Source of the DNA: Paracoccaceae bacterium
Lineage (GTDB): Bacteria; Pseudomonadota; Alphaproteobacteria; Rhodobacterales; Rhodobacteraceae
Assembly (NCBI GenBank): GCA_009842205.1
Contig: VYFX01000011.1
Location: forward strand, 1 to 64,000
DNA length: 64,000 bases
Direction: 5' to 3'
In this document: positions 9,043 through 18,714 of the stretch, piece after piece
Layout: every line of letters starts with the position of its first letter
Position numbering within the stretch: the first letter of the stretch is position 1
The notes under the pieces: generated by a model
Told to the model about the DNA's origin: nothing
Database searches by the model: none
The model's input: only the letters and a program-made list of their open reading frames with translations
Program-made: the position numbers and the translations under genes

Positions 9043-10089
9043 TCAATATGGCGTGGGATGTGCCTTGTTGGCCATATCAATATCCTCAAGACATTCGTCA
9101 GAAAGGGTGAGTTGAGTGGATTTAAGGAGGTAGGCCAGCTGGTCACAGTTTGTAGCTCCGAAAATTGCCGAAGCCATGAAATACCGATATCTACACCATG
9201 CGAGAGCCATGAGTGGAAGTTCCACGCCATATTTTTTGGCGATATTGTTATAGGCTTCAATTGCCGGCCAAACATTGGGTGTTGCCCGTCCACCAAGCGT
9301 AGCCTGCAAGGACATTCTAGAACCTTTGGGAATAGTGGTTCCACCATGATATTTGCCGGTTAACAGACCAGTAGCCAAGGGAGAATAGGCAAGCAAACCA
9401 ACCTTTTCGTTATGGGCCAATTCCCCCAGGTCCAAATCGAAAAGTCTACATAGCAGACTGTATTCGTTCTGAAGGATTTCCATCCGGGGCAATCCTTTTT
9501 CTTTGGCAATTCTATGCCATTGGGAGGTTCCCCAAGCACTTTCATTGGATAGTCCCACATACCGGATTTTTCCTTCCTTGACCAAACCGTCAAGACAGGT
9601 CAACACTTCCTCCATATTCTCCAGGGTTTCTTCCCTGTTTTGTCTGGTCGGATTGAAGGTCCAATTTTGTCTGAACATATAGGAACCCCGATTGGGCCAA
9701 TGGAGCTGATAAAGATCAATATAATCTGTTTGCAGTAATCTCAGGGAGGCTTCAACGGCTTTCGGGATGGTTTTACTGGAAATGGGTGCACCGTTCCGGA
9801 TCAGTTTCATTCCCTCTCCGGCAACTTTGGTTGCAACCAATACTTTTGATCTTTTGCCGGTTTTTTGCAGCCAATTGCCAATTATTCTCTCTGAATCTCC
9901 CTGTGTTTCCGGGCTTATCGGGTTAACGGGATACAATTCAGCAGTGTCGAAAATATTGATACCAGTATCCACGGCAAGATCCATTTGCCGAAAAGCATCC
10001 TCCTCCGGCGTTTGGGTACCAAAGGTCATGGTACCCAGGCACAATTCACTGATGAATTGGTCTGTTTGCCCCATTCTGTTAAATTTCAT
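9043..10089 (-). CDS. Aldo/keto reductase, Tas-like
   Basis: NADPH-dependent oxidoreductase of the aldo/keto reductase superfamily. The open frame extends up to 10176, but the ATG at 10089 is preferred: it begins MKFNRMGQTDQFISELCLGT, the normal family start, and has AGGAAATG just upstream. That gives 348 residues, like E. coli Tas (346). Visible features are the first strand ELCLGTMTFG, the catalytic Asp/Tyr region NIFDTAELYPV, the Lys strand VLVATKVAGEG, and the His region IDLYQLHWPNRG. First gene of an operon with the sulfatase (16-bp gap) and the nitroreductase. This suggests a small carbonyl- and sulfate-ester-processing pathway, but the substrate is unknown. Confidence 0.9.
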   Translation of the reverse strand: MKFNRMGQTDQFISELCLGTMTFGTQTPEEDAFRQMDLAVDTGINIFDTAELYPVNPISPETQGDSERIIGNWLQKTGKRSKVLVATKVAGEGMKLIRNGAPISSKTIPKAVEASLRLLQTDYIDLYQLHWPNRGSYMFRQNWTFNPTRQNREETLENMEEVLTCLDGLVKEGKIRYVGLSNESAWGTSQWHRIAKEKGLPRMEILQNEYSLLCRLFDLDLGELAHNEKVGLLAYSPLATGLLTGKYHGGTTIPKGSRMSLQATLGGRATPNVWPAIEAYNNIAKKYGVELPLMALAWCRYRYFMASAIFGATNCDQLAYLLKSTQLTLSDECLEDIDMANKAHPTPY

Positions 10090-10451
10090 ATCATTTCCTA
10101 TACGTTTGCTGTACCAGACCAGCATATATAGACACAGTTGGTCCTTGTTCCATTGAAAAAAGCGGGAATTTGACAACGTCCAGACACTCAGTTACCGACA
10201 GAGTAAAATTCCCAGAAGCCTAAATATCAGATTAGTCGTCCTTTTCAAAGATCATAAACCATAAACAGGCTGACAACGTTTCAACACAAGGATTTTGCTT
10301 TGGATCTGCTATTTTAAGCTGTAATTCCAGTTGCAAAACAGCATGTTATTTCCCCAAAGTCCCCATTGCAAGGGGTTTTTGGTCGAAAGGATTACAAAAC
10401 GAAATTGTTATAACTTAAATTCCAAAACAAACCAAATTTAAGATGCCAAAA
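10090..10451. other. Intergenic region at the left border of the defence island
   Basis: About 360 bp, AT-rich, between the start of the aldo/keto reductase operon and the end of the next minus-strand gene. It should contain the operon's promoter. No gene, tRNA or attachment-like repeat is recognised. Confidence 0.5.
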
Positions 10452-11894
10452 TCAATATGATTCCACATCCGGGAATTCTTGGCCCTTCCAACGCAAAGTT
10501 GCCATATCAGGGTGTAATATTCCCAATTTTGCACAATTTTCACGGATTGCGATACGATCTTCTTCTGACCACTGAGATTGTTCAGCATAAACCATATCTT
10601 CAGACAAACCATGGGGTTGTCCTGGTGGTTCACACCCTATACCAATTACTCTTTTTAAAAAAGAATAACTCTCGAGAATACCTTCTGAATAGGTTTCCAA
10701 GAATTTTGCCCGGAGAAGTCGATATTCTTCATATTCCTGCGAGTTTACGGAAGCACCATAGTATTTTAATGTGAATATAAAAAATGCTGTTTCGTACCCT
10801 CTACTTCCTTTTCCTTTTATCATCATTCGAAAGGAACTACCATTTGTAGCCCCGCGTATCATGGCTCCATGAATTCCCTCAGAGAGACTGCGGCGGTATA
10901 ATCGAGGTTCCAGTGCCATGTACCGAACACCTTTCTCGTTCTTCTTAAGTTGGAACTTATAATCTCCGAGTGTAACATTTGTACCATGGATCATATGGTC
11001 AGTAAAGGATTTGATCAGATTGTCCCAAAGGTAAGAAATCCGGTCAGCCTTTTTCTTTTTTAAATATCGGGGATCATTAATATATTTTTGGTAATGTGCA
11101 TGATTGATAACAAGTGGACGATCTACAGGAACAAAATCATGCTCACCGGCTTTGTTTGTCCGTATTGCATAGTACGCGAGCAAGTTTTCTTCTCCATCCG
11201 CTTGGACTAGCCGATTTGTTCGAACAAGTGCCACCTTCTTTTCAAGATAGTCAACAAAATCACCTACAGTATCCAATTCATCCATTATGATATCAAGGGA
11301 ATATTCATTGAAAATGTGGACAAATGAACCTTCTGGGTCCACATCACCGATTTGAAACGGCCTGACAGGACCAGAAATGTTGGACCAGTGTTGATCACCC
11401 TTGATGTCGGATCGAATGATCAGGCTTCCAGAACTCCCGGTAGTGTTATCCCTACATGCCTTGCTGGCACCGTTGGCAACAACTATTCTATGAAAGATCC
11501 GCTCGCTTTTTAATGGTAAATCTATTGGGAATGGACTCTTGCATTTTTGGTCAAGATAAACACGGTCAGGGTGTTCACAGATCCAGCGTTCAGCTCCACG
11601 GGCCTGTTTTTCAGAATCACGAATTGCCCTTTTTGCCCATTTGGACCAGGCAGTATCAATACCACCTTTTGGCCAGGCAATGGTTTTCTCGCTGAAAATA
11701 ATTACATAAGGACCGCAGACTACCAAAAGGTCACATAACTCTTTTCCAGGTCCCCGGCATGGGTTGGGATATGCCCAGAGTTTTAAAAACGACTTATCGG
11801 CAAGTCTTGCCAAGTGACGTTCAGATGGGGTTATCCCTTCAGATTTTATTACAGGTTGATGAAATGTCATTATATCAAGATTTTTTACTTCCAT
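10452..11894 (-). CDS. Uncharacterised protein with possible restriction-endonuclease-like N-terminus
   Basis: 480 residues, no signal peptide or membrane segment; function not known. The first about 75 residues resemble nuclease-related (NERD or PD-(D/E)xK) folds: a helix SFLKLWAYPNPCR, then GKELCDLLVVCG and the strand YVIIFSEKTIAW. This gives the order E52, D55, then S68-E69-K70. The usual acidic residue of the D/ExK motif is serine here, so catalysis is uncertain. The rest (about 90-480) shows no motif I can name; it ends with a likely helical region rich in charged residues. It lies on the same strand as the Avs-like gene about 1 kb away, next to a type I restriction system, so a defence role is plausible by context only. 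The start could be ATG 11894 or ATG 11870; neither has a strong ribosome site. Confidence 0.72.
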   Translation of the reverse strand: MEVKNLDIMTFHQPVIKSEGITPSERHLARLADKSFLKLWAYPNPCRGPGKELCDLLVVCGPYVIIFSEKTIAWPKGGIDTAWSKWAKRAIRDSEKQARGAERWICEHPDRVYLDQKCKSPFPIDLPLKSERIFHRIVVANGASKACRDNTTGSSGSLIIRSDIKGDQHWSNISGPVRPFQIGDVDPEGSFVHIFNEYSLDIIMDELDTVGDFVDYLEKKVALVRTNRLVQADGEENLLAYYAIRTNKAGEHDFVPVDRPLVINHAHYQKYINDPRYLKKKKADRISYLWDNLIKSFTDHMIHGTNVTLGDYKFQLKKNEKGVRYMALEPRLYRRSLSEGIHGAMIRGATNGSSFRMMIKGKGSRGYETAFFIFTLKYYGASVNSQEYEEYRLLRAKFLETYSEGILESYSFLKRVIGIGCEPPGQPHGLSEDMVYAEQSQWSEEDRIAIRENCAKLGILHPDMATLRWKGQEFPDVESY

Positions 11895-12962
11895 GGAATA
11901 AATTTTGGTTTTTCGTTATCAGCTTTAACATTGATTTTATCAAAATCCAGGCAAGGATTATTAAAATAGTATCGGAATGAATATGGTGTGTTGGCAACAA
12001 GTTTACAGATGACCGTGAAGCCATTTTGCTACCTCTGTAAGACCGGGGAATTGTTTACTTTTTATTGACCCTTCAAGACTTCAAACCTGCGCCGGAGAAC
12101 ATAGGCCAAACAGCTGACATTCCAAAGCAGTGGGGATAGCCCATGGTCCCTCGCTGGAGATAGTCAAGATAGGGGAAGTTTCGAATGAATATCCCACCAA
12201 AATATGATCGACTCCTGATGTTGAACACTGACCTTATTCAAGTAATTGAAATCCGGTACTCGGGGCCACAGGGAAATTGTTTTTTGGCAATCAGGGATAA
12301 ATTCAGCGACAGTTAATTTGTTCTAATGGCCTGTTTGGTCAGGCAGATCCAATCCAAAGAATATGGCTAGGATTGAGTTAAACGCCAAATAATAACAAGC
12401 ATTTACCATTGAAAAAAACCTTTCTCCACCAATTTTAACGTCAAGCGAAAAAAGACAAACTGGTGGGGTTTCCCCAAGACCCAACTGACAGCCCAAGTTC
12501 TGCCTGGCCAAACAGGCCATTCTTAAGATAGATTTGGAATATTCAAATTACAAGTACGATTGAGCTGATCTACCCCTCGATATAGAGCTGAATGCCAATT
12601 CTTCAGAAACAGGTTAATTCAGATTTTTGAAATGATAATTGTTTTTGGTGCTTATATACCTAACTAGCCAAAATCTCCATATTAGACAGTCTTGTCAAAG
12701 ACCATTACCCTTAAATTGGTTTACATTACTTCATAACAATGATTTTAGTTTAGGGCTGGTCAGTAAGTAGAAACTTCAGACTTTCTGAACTCGGGTTTGA
12801 TAGTTAGGTGGTCAAAATTTGAAATGATACATTATGGTAAAAAAGAGTGTGATAAAAATAAGGACACTGGTCCATTCGGTGGATCACTTCCAAACCCCTT
12901 GAATTGGGATGAAAAACAAAAAACCCAGTTTAATTGCCATTCCGGGGTTAGGATATCTGAAT
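11895..12962. other. Long AT-rich intergenic region inside the defence island
   Basis: About 1.07 kb without a convincing gene. It contains a 197-bp element bounded by 23-bp inverted repeats (listed separately). Short frames here, including a 65-codon minus frame that matches the element almost exactly, have no recognisable similarity and no good ribosome site. The remainder looks like AT-rich spacer. Confidence 0.5.
12325..12521. repeat. MITE-like element bounded by 23-bp imperfect inverted repeats
   Basis: The left arm 12325-12347 (AATGGCCTGTTTGGTCAGGC plus AGA) and the right arm 12499-12521 (TCTGCCTGGCCAAACAGGCC plus ATT) are reverse complements with one mismatch at position 12339/12507. 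The 151-bp interior has smaller inverted pieces, such as CCACCA and TGGTGG. The size and terminal repeats suit a small non-autonomous transposable element or a long hairpin. No direct target duplication is obvious and no second copy was noticed in this window. Confidence 0.6.
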
Positions 12963-15900
12963 TTATTTGCTTTTGGGTGATTCATCATGGTTCCAACCGT
13001 AGTGACTCCAATTATCTTCATCTTTACATGCAACAGCTTCTGAACGACGATAAGCACGAATATTTCCGTGAGGCCAAGTGTTTCTTTCGGCAATCATGAT
13101 CCAAACAGGTTCAACTTCAAACTGGTTAAAATAATTAAGTAGCGTTTCTTGATTGATAACAACAGCTGACCGATTCTCACGTTCACAAATAGAAAGCAGA
13201 ACTTTATGATTATTTGAATTTGCCCAAGAGTTCGAACGACTATCGCCCATTTTGAGTCCTAATTCATCCGCAAACCATTTTTGTGGCAAAATCCTAGTGA
13301 AGCCGTTTGGTAAAGTTTTATCACGATGACTTTCCCATTGATAGCTCGTCAAAGGAATGGCGAATTCATAGCCCTCTAGAGCAGCCCCTCTATGATTTCC
13401 GAACTTTTCGCTTTGCCATGTATCACGCCAAAAAGCTTCCAATAGATATGGGCTAGATGTGAAACCGATTGGTTCAAATGAATCAACATTTAAGTCTCGT
13501 TTCTGATTCAAATACTCCACGAATTCCTTAGACATACCTTTCTTAAGAAACACGCAATAAATAAAACGGAATTCCTCAAGCCTGATTCCGTGAAAATTGG
13601 CACTTGGTTCTGAATATTCTTGCCTGTCTGAGTTGTATTCGTACAGTAAAAACCATTCTTTTCCCTTTTTATCTGGGCGTTTAAGTTTACTCGTAAATGA
13701 TTCAGTCGGATCTTCCAGAAAAGGCCACTGGATCAGGTTCTCTTCTCTTACATCTGGTAGTTTTACATGTGGTTGCGTTATCCAAACTGCCATTTTCCCA
13801 TCAGGCATTCCATATCTTGATTTGGTAGACAAAATCGTGGGTTCGATATTCCGACGATAATCGTGATGACTATACCGATATTTGGTTGGTACTTCATGCC
13901 ATTCTGGTAGATACCAAAAATTATCTGCCATACGGGCTTGAATTTCATCGAGTGCAATTCGCTGATACTTCTTACCGATACGCTCATGGTCGGTGTAAAT
14001 CCTTGAATGAGAAACCAAATGGCGATCTCTGGGAAACCGATCCGCTGTCCAACCAAAATCATAGGCTCTTTTTGTAATCCAAAGTCTACATTGGTCTACA
14101 TCCACACTGTTATACTCTCCTCGAACCTTCTCCTCACTTAAATATTCGGCAAGGAACCTTTTCATTTCATCTGGTGAGAATAACCTTTTTAAGGTTTCAA
14201 GAGATTGCGTTAGTTCAGTAGTGTATTGATTAGCTAGTTGTTTGGTATCCTCATCATGGCCGTCCTTTTTGATTTTTGCCAAGTATTGTATTAGATAATT
14301 CAAATGATCTTCATACATTTTAAGAGCTTCAACTCTATCAGGAAAAGGCTCAATTACGTTTGTATAGAATAGTTTTTTCATTGCATCTCTTGACAACGGC
14401 ATCGGTTCACTGAGAGGTGTGGTTAAAAAGTTACTTACTCTTCCCGGAATGCTGTATTTACCAAAGTCACCCCACTCACCTGAAGCAGAATTGAAAATCT
14501 CTGTACCACCTGTACTTTTTGCAATTTTTTCAACCTCGTTTATATTCAAACCAAAGGATGGAGGTGTGGATGAAAACGGGTGATAACAATTACCTAGACA
14601 GACTTTGCTGTTCAATGCCCCCTTTTCCTTTGCCAACTCAATAATTCCTAGAGCATAGTCCCTTACCATAAGCCCTGTGGGAGGATTTTCATCTGCAAAA
14701 AACAAGTCATAAGTTAGATTAGAGTACAAAGCCAACCTATTCGAATTCGAATTAATACAACATGCTCCAAATGCAGCTGCATAAAGTCGTTCGATTACGT
14801 AAGGATCATCGCAATCGTGGATTAGTGGAGCTACGAACGCGTATATATTTGAATTTGTTAGGAAAATGGTCGTGAGAGCCTTTGTGGCACTATCACGGAG
14901 GGTCATATATGATGATGAGAAACTCCAGTTCAAAATGAGGGATGCCAATTCCAGGTGACGCTTGTCGACTGGATTGTCAGATAACGCCATGGCCCAGGAA
15001 ATGATGCGCTCAATTTGCGGGTGTTCACGTCGTGAAGCCTGATTTATCCAAACAGTCCATTTACTGTCACGTTCTGGCAGACTCAATTGTTTCAATCGAT
15101 TGTGTAAGAATAGTGCATTGTAAGGATGATCCACAGTCATTGATATTTCCAAGAGCAATCCAAAGATTTCAATATTTTCTTTTTCAAGTCTATTAAACAA
15201 TGTTTGAGTTTGTTCTGGGAAGGCATCCACTTTTCTCCATTTAAGGCTTTCACTGAAACCTTCTTTAACAATTCTGCTATTCTCCCAAATCTGATCCCAG
15301 TCAGGAAGTGTCATTGCGAATTCAACACCAAGTTCTTCAGGAAAGGTAATAGAGAGTGCGTTTACCAAACCAGCAAATTGATAGTTCAGCAATTCGTCAA
15401 AATGATTTTCCTTCAAGAGAAATGACAAAGGACCATCCGGAGAAAAGGCCTCTGCCTCGTGTCCCGGTTTAACTTGTTTTGTTAGAACTTTGGCCATAAG
15501 GTGATCTTGAAAGCGTTGGAAGGTAAAGCGTACACGTTCAGGAGGAGGATTCAAAGGGTCAAACTCTTCATGGAATGGTGGTGGATCGAGCCGGAAAAGA
15601 CTGGTTTCACACAATACTTGTAGCCAACTCTTACCTTCAGGTGGTGTTCTTCCAGAAAAGTAATTATCAATCAGGTCCTCAGCTTCGGCTTCTTCTAAAA
15701 AGTCATTACCTTTCCTAGCCATTTCTTCCGCAACTTTATTAACAGCGCACTTGATTGATTTTGAGAAATTAACAGCGTTCGCTGAACCAGTCTCCACTCG
15801 CCAACTCAAAGAATCGAAATACAATGCCATCATTTCGGAAATTCCCTGAAGGCCCCTTGGAAACTCTGATTCTCCCTTGGAGGCAAGTGCCTCACTAGTA

Positions 15901-17465
15901 CACTTTAAGAAGAGAGGATTGCTAAATTCGGGTGCCAGCCATGCCGTGTTGGGTCTCGCAATACCACTTTTATCCAAGTAGCTAATGGCTGCCTGCTCAC
16001 GTTCCTCAGAATTGCTGAAACCAAGTAGGCGATATTTTGGCAAAGTCTCCAGAAGGTCATTTGGTATTGCATAATGGAGGTATTCTTCCCTACAGGAAAA
16101 TACGGCTGTCACATGGGAATAGTTTTTGAGTTCATCTAAAATACCTGGAATTTCCCTATACCAGTATTGCGATCTAGCACCATCGTTGATTGCATCGAAC
16201 ATCAGTATGATGCGCTGTTTTTTTCGAAGACCGACGGCGTTCAGGACACCCAGAATTTCTTTGGAGGTACGCCCAATTAGTCCAAGCAAGTTTCCTGTTT
16301 GTGACCAGAATGGCGAATTTGAGAATTGTTCACCCAACAACAACACTGTTGGTAAGCCTTCTTTAACCCGCTCTTCAGCCACACGAGCCAGCAGATGTGA
16401 TTTACCTACGCCGGCTATACCATGAATTATGGCACACCTTTTTTGCTCTGTAGCAATATAACTGTTGCCGAGAATCCTAGTAAGTTCATTTATCGCTGAA
16501 GCAAGATTTCTCAATTTACCTTTGATATCATTTAGTTTATGCTTATCAGATTCTTCTAACGTGTCTTGCTCAACAACAGAATACTGCTCAAACAATTCCC
16601 AAACTGTATCTTCCAGGGAATATGCATATTCCAAGGTTTTACCAACGTACCACGGATCAGATAATTCTTCGGTAAAACTATCTGCAAGTTGCATGAGATC
16701 ATGCCAATCCTTCTCAGCTTCTTTAAATGCATTTTCAATAGGAGCAAAATCTGTTACATTAATTTTTATCTCTGGTATTCGGAATTTACCTAATTTTTTG
16801 AATGCAAAAGCAATTTTCTTTGAGATGTTTGGACCTCTAACAATTGTATCGAACAAATCTTCAATTGCCAAATCCACATGATCATCAGGATTGAAGCGTT
16901 CATCTAATTTCAGTAATGCAGAAGAGATCTGAGAATGGAACCAGCTATCGTTGAGTATTTCTTCCTGGAACCAATTTCGAAGCAGTCCTAAATTCTCTTC
17001 CCGTAAGAGTTTCTCAGTTAAAGTAGTTTTTGTCCAAAGTTCGAACTCAAGTATCATCCCTTTTTTTGCAGCCGATACCTTCCACTCAGTTACCTTGTTT
17101 TCCCACTTTTCCCATTCAGATTTACCCTTGGTTTTTGGGCCACGATCTGGTTTAGGATCAAATGGAATTGCAAAAACATACTTCTTTAGTTCGGTGTGTG
17201 TGGCTATTGCTTGTTCGACCGACTTGTCCATCTGCTTAAGTTGTGATTGACCAAACGACCAGAAATACTTGGCCTGGAATCCTATCTTCGTTCCGTCTGA
17301 ATTGATCCAAAGTGCTTCAACCCCTCCATCACCTCCACTTCCATCATTGGGCTGAAACTGTGCCCCATTGTTAGGCCTTTCTCTATTCGCTAAAACACAT
17401 AACAGGCTCTCGAAAGATTCCCTTTGGCCCTTTTCAAAGGCATTGATGTTTTTGAAATCTAGCAT
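12963..17465 (-). CDS. Avs-like antiviral STAND NTPase with N-terminal Mrr-type nuclease domain
   Basis: 1500-residue predicted defence protein. Residues about 15-100 form a PD-(D/E)xK nuclease of Mrr type: a GSGGDGGVEALW segment with Asp46 and Glu50, then IGFQAKYF with the QxK pair Gln64/Lys66. A linker leads to a STAND/NACHT-like ATPase: Walker A HGIAGVGKSHL (Lys355), Walker B RIILMFDAINDGA (Asp424), a sensor region VFSCREEYL, and PEFSNPLFLKCTSEALASKG with FPRGLQGISEM, all typical of Avs proteins. The C-terminal about 900 residues are probably a helical-repeat sensor and contain the family-like stretch ERIGKKYQRIALDEIQARMA near 1180. Length and layout match AVAST single-gene systems, in which phage proteins trigger nuclease activity. 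The exact Avs type cannot be set without alignment. The frame is intact. Confidence 0.85.
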   Translation of the reverse strand: MLDFKNINAFEKGQRESFESLLCVLANRERPNNGAQFQPNDGSGGDGGVEALWINSDGTKIGFQAKYFWSFGQSQLKQMDKSVEQAIATHTELKKYVFAIPFDPKPDRGPKTKGKSEWEKWENKVTEWKVSAAKKGMILEFELWTKTTLTEKLLREENLGLLRNWFQEEILNDSWFHSQISSALLKLDERFNPDDHVDLAIEDLFDTIVRGPNISKKIAFAFKKLGKFRIPEIKINVTDFAPIENAFKEAEKDWHDLMQLADSFTEELSDPWYVGKTLEYAYSLEDTVWELFEQYSVVEQDTLEESDKHKLNDIKGKLRNLASAINELTRILGNSYIATEQKRCAIIHGIAGVGKSHLLARVAEERVKEGLPTVLLLGEQFSNSPFWSQTGNLLGLIGRTSKEILGVLNAVGLRKKQRIILMFDAINDGARSQYWYREIPGILDELKNYSHVTAVFSCREEYLHYAIPNDLLETLPKYRLLGFSNSEEREQAAISYLDKSGIARPNTAWLAPEFSNPLFLKCTSEALASKGESEFPRGLQGISEMMALYFDSLSWRVETGSANAVNFSKSIKCAVNKVAEEMARKGNDFLEEAEAEDLIDNYFSGRTPPEGKSWLQVLCETSLFRLDPPPFHEEFDPLNPPPERVRFTFQRFQDHLMAKVLTKQVKPGHEAEAFSPDGPLSFLLKENHFDELLNYQFAGLVNALSITFPEELGVEFAMTLPDWDQIWENSRIVKEGFSESLKWRKVDAFPEQTQTLFNRLEKENIEIFGLLLEISMTVDHPYNALFLHNRLKQLSLPERDSKWTVWINQASRREHPQIERIISWAMALSDNPVDKRHLELASLILNWSFSSSYMTLRDSATKALTTIFLTNSNIYAFVAPLIHDCDDPYVIERLYAAAFGACCINSNSNRLALYSNLTYDLFFADENPPTGLMVRDYALGIIELAKEKGALNSKVCLGNCYHPFSSTPPSFGLNINEVEKIAKSTGGTEIFNSASGEWGDFGKYSIPGRVSNFLTTPLSEPMPLSRDAMKKLFYTNVIEPFPDRVEALKMYEDHLNYLIQYLAKIKKDGHDEDTKQLANQYTTELTQSLETLKRLFSPDEMKRFLAEYLSEEKVRGEYNSVDVDQCRLWITKRAYDFGWTADRFPRDRHLVSHSRIYTDHERIGKKYQRIALDEIQARMADNFWYLPEWHEVPTKYRYSHHDYRRNIEPTILSTKSRYGMPDGKMAVWITQPHVKLPDVREENLIQWPFLEDPTESFTSKLKRPDKKGKEWFLLYEYNSDRQEYSEPSANFHGIRLEEFRFIYCVFLKKGMSKEFVEYLNQKRDLNVDSFEPIGFTSSPYLLEAFWRDTWQSEKFGNHRGAALEGYEFAIPLTSYQWESHRDKTLPNGFTRILPQKWFADELGLKMGDSRSNSWANSNNHKVLLSICERENRSAVVINQETLLNYFNQFEVEPVWIMIAERNTWPHGNIRAYRRSEAVACKDEDNWSHYGWNHDESPKSK

Positions 17466-18053
17466 TTCACACGTAATACAGCACTAACTGGCACATTTAT
17501 TTCCCAAATGGATTTAGTTTCTTAATAATACCCATTTCAAGGGACTTTTGAGCGTCTTTTGTTCAATTGAAACTTGTACATGACGACAATCAATTCTGTA
17601 CTTATTCCAAGTAACTCAAAATCCTTGGTTTGTAATTTGGTGGACGTGCATCAGGCTAAATGATGATCTTAATGGGAGGATAATGATATTTCCTTGATTC
17701 TGAGGGTATGTAGACCGTTAAGTAATTTTTTCATTGAATTCACAATCAAACCATCTTGTACAAGTTAATTCCCGGCGTTGTCCAGATTCTGAGTTAAAGT
17801 CCTTGTTAGGTTACACTGATTAGAATAATTCAACTCTGCCTTTCATAAACGTCACTTGGAATATTCACAAAAAAAGGAAGTTACAAGACGCGTGCTTAAA
17901 ACGACTACTTAATCCAATTGTGATACGCTAATCCAACCAAGTTGTTTTCCAGATTAATTTTGCAAAAACACCATTACTGCAAATTTAAATCTTGAAAAAT
18001 GAGTTTTAAATCCTATATATGCACAGTAACCGAATTACAGATAAAGTTAAAAT
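17466..18053. other. Divergent intergenic region between the Avs-like gene and the type I operon
   Basis: 588 bp, very AT-rich, between two divergently transcribed defence genes, so it should carry promoters for both. No gene, repeat array or clear operator palindrome is recognised. Confidence 0.5.
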
Positions 18054-18677
18054 ATGGAATTACGATTAAAAGAGATAGCTAAAATATCATCGGGGGCAAC
18101 TTTTCGCTCAAGGATTGAAGCTCACCACAATGGAGGTGTCAGAGTCATTCAGATGAAAGATTTGGGAGATGATAATTTCGTACATATTAAGGGATGTATA
18201 CAGATTGAACATTCCGCACTTAAACCAGACCAAATTGTAAAAATCGGTGATTTAATTTTTCGCTCTAGGGGACAAAACAATTCTGTTGCATTACTTAATG
18301 AAGAGGTTACTGATACAATCCTAGCGGCACCTCTACTTCGCTTAAGGCCAAACAAATTTAAGGTTCTACCTGAATATTTGCTGTGGTGGATCAATCAGCC
18401 ATCATCTCAGAACTATCTGATGTCAAGGTCAGAAGGATCCACTGTAAAGATGGTAAGCAAGTCTGGTTTAGAAGATATGATGGTTAGCCTTCCCTCCATG
18501 AAAGAACAAATAAAAATCGCCAAATTTTTCTACTTTTCTCAACAGGAACAAAAGCTTCTTGAGGAGTTAAAAAATTGTAAAGAAATCTTAACACATAGAA
18601 TTTTGATGCTGATGGCATCAAAATCTCGCCAGAAAGCAAGTAATAAAAAATCCGGTTTCGATGAAACTACATCATAA
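18054..18677 (+). CDS. Half-size HsdS-like specificity subunit (single target-recognition domain)
   Basis: 207 residues, about half a normal type I specificity subunit. It contains one target-recognition domain (residues about 1-150: MELRLKEIAKISSGATFRSR at the start and STVKMVSKSGLEDMMVSLPS at the end, the usual TRD finish). One helical spacer follows (MKEQIKIAKFFYFSQQEQKL and onward). Half-subunits can dimerise or can supply alternative specificity. It is the first gene of the type I operon; the gene for a full two-TRD HsdS lies 2.9 kb downstream. A 37-bp gap separates it from the next gene. No frameshift or partner half is visible nearby, so it may be a functional accessory or a truncated copy. 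Confidence 0.8.
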   Translation: MELRLKEIAKISSGATFRSRIEAHHNGGVRVIQMKDLGDDNFVHIKGCIQIEHSALKPDQIVKIGDLIFRSRGQNNSVALLNEEVTDTILAAPLLRLRPNKFKVLPEYLLWWINQPSSQNYLMSRSEGSTVKMVSKSGLEDMMVSLPSMKEQIKIAKFFYFSQQEQKLLEELKNCKEILTHRILMLMASKSRQKASNKKSGFDETTS

Positions 18678-18714
18678 CCGGTTCAATATCATCACAACAA
18701 AAAGGATCATAGAG

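Noticed and set aside
12323..12520. 65-codon minus-strand frame
   Set aside because: It coincides with the inverted-repeat element and starts and ends inside its arms, so it is a by-product of the repeat.
13597..17250. Several open frames on the plus strand across the Avs-like gene
   Set aside because: They are antisense shadows of the 1500-codon gene, which has clear domain motifs.
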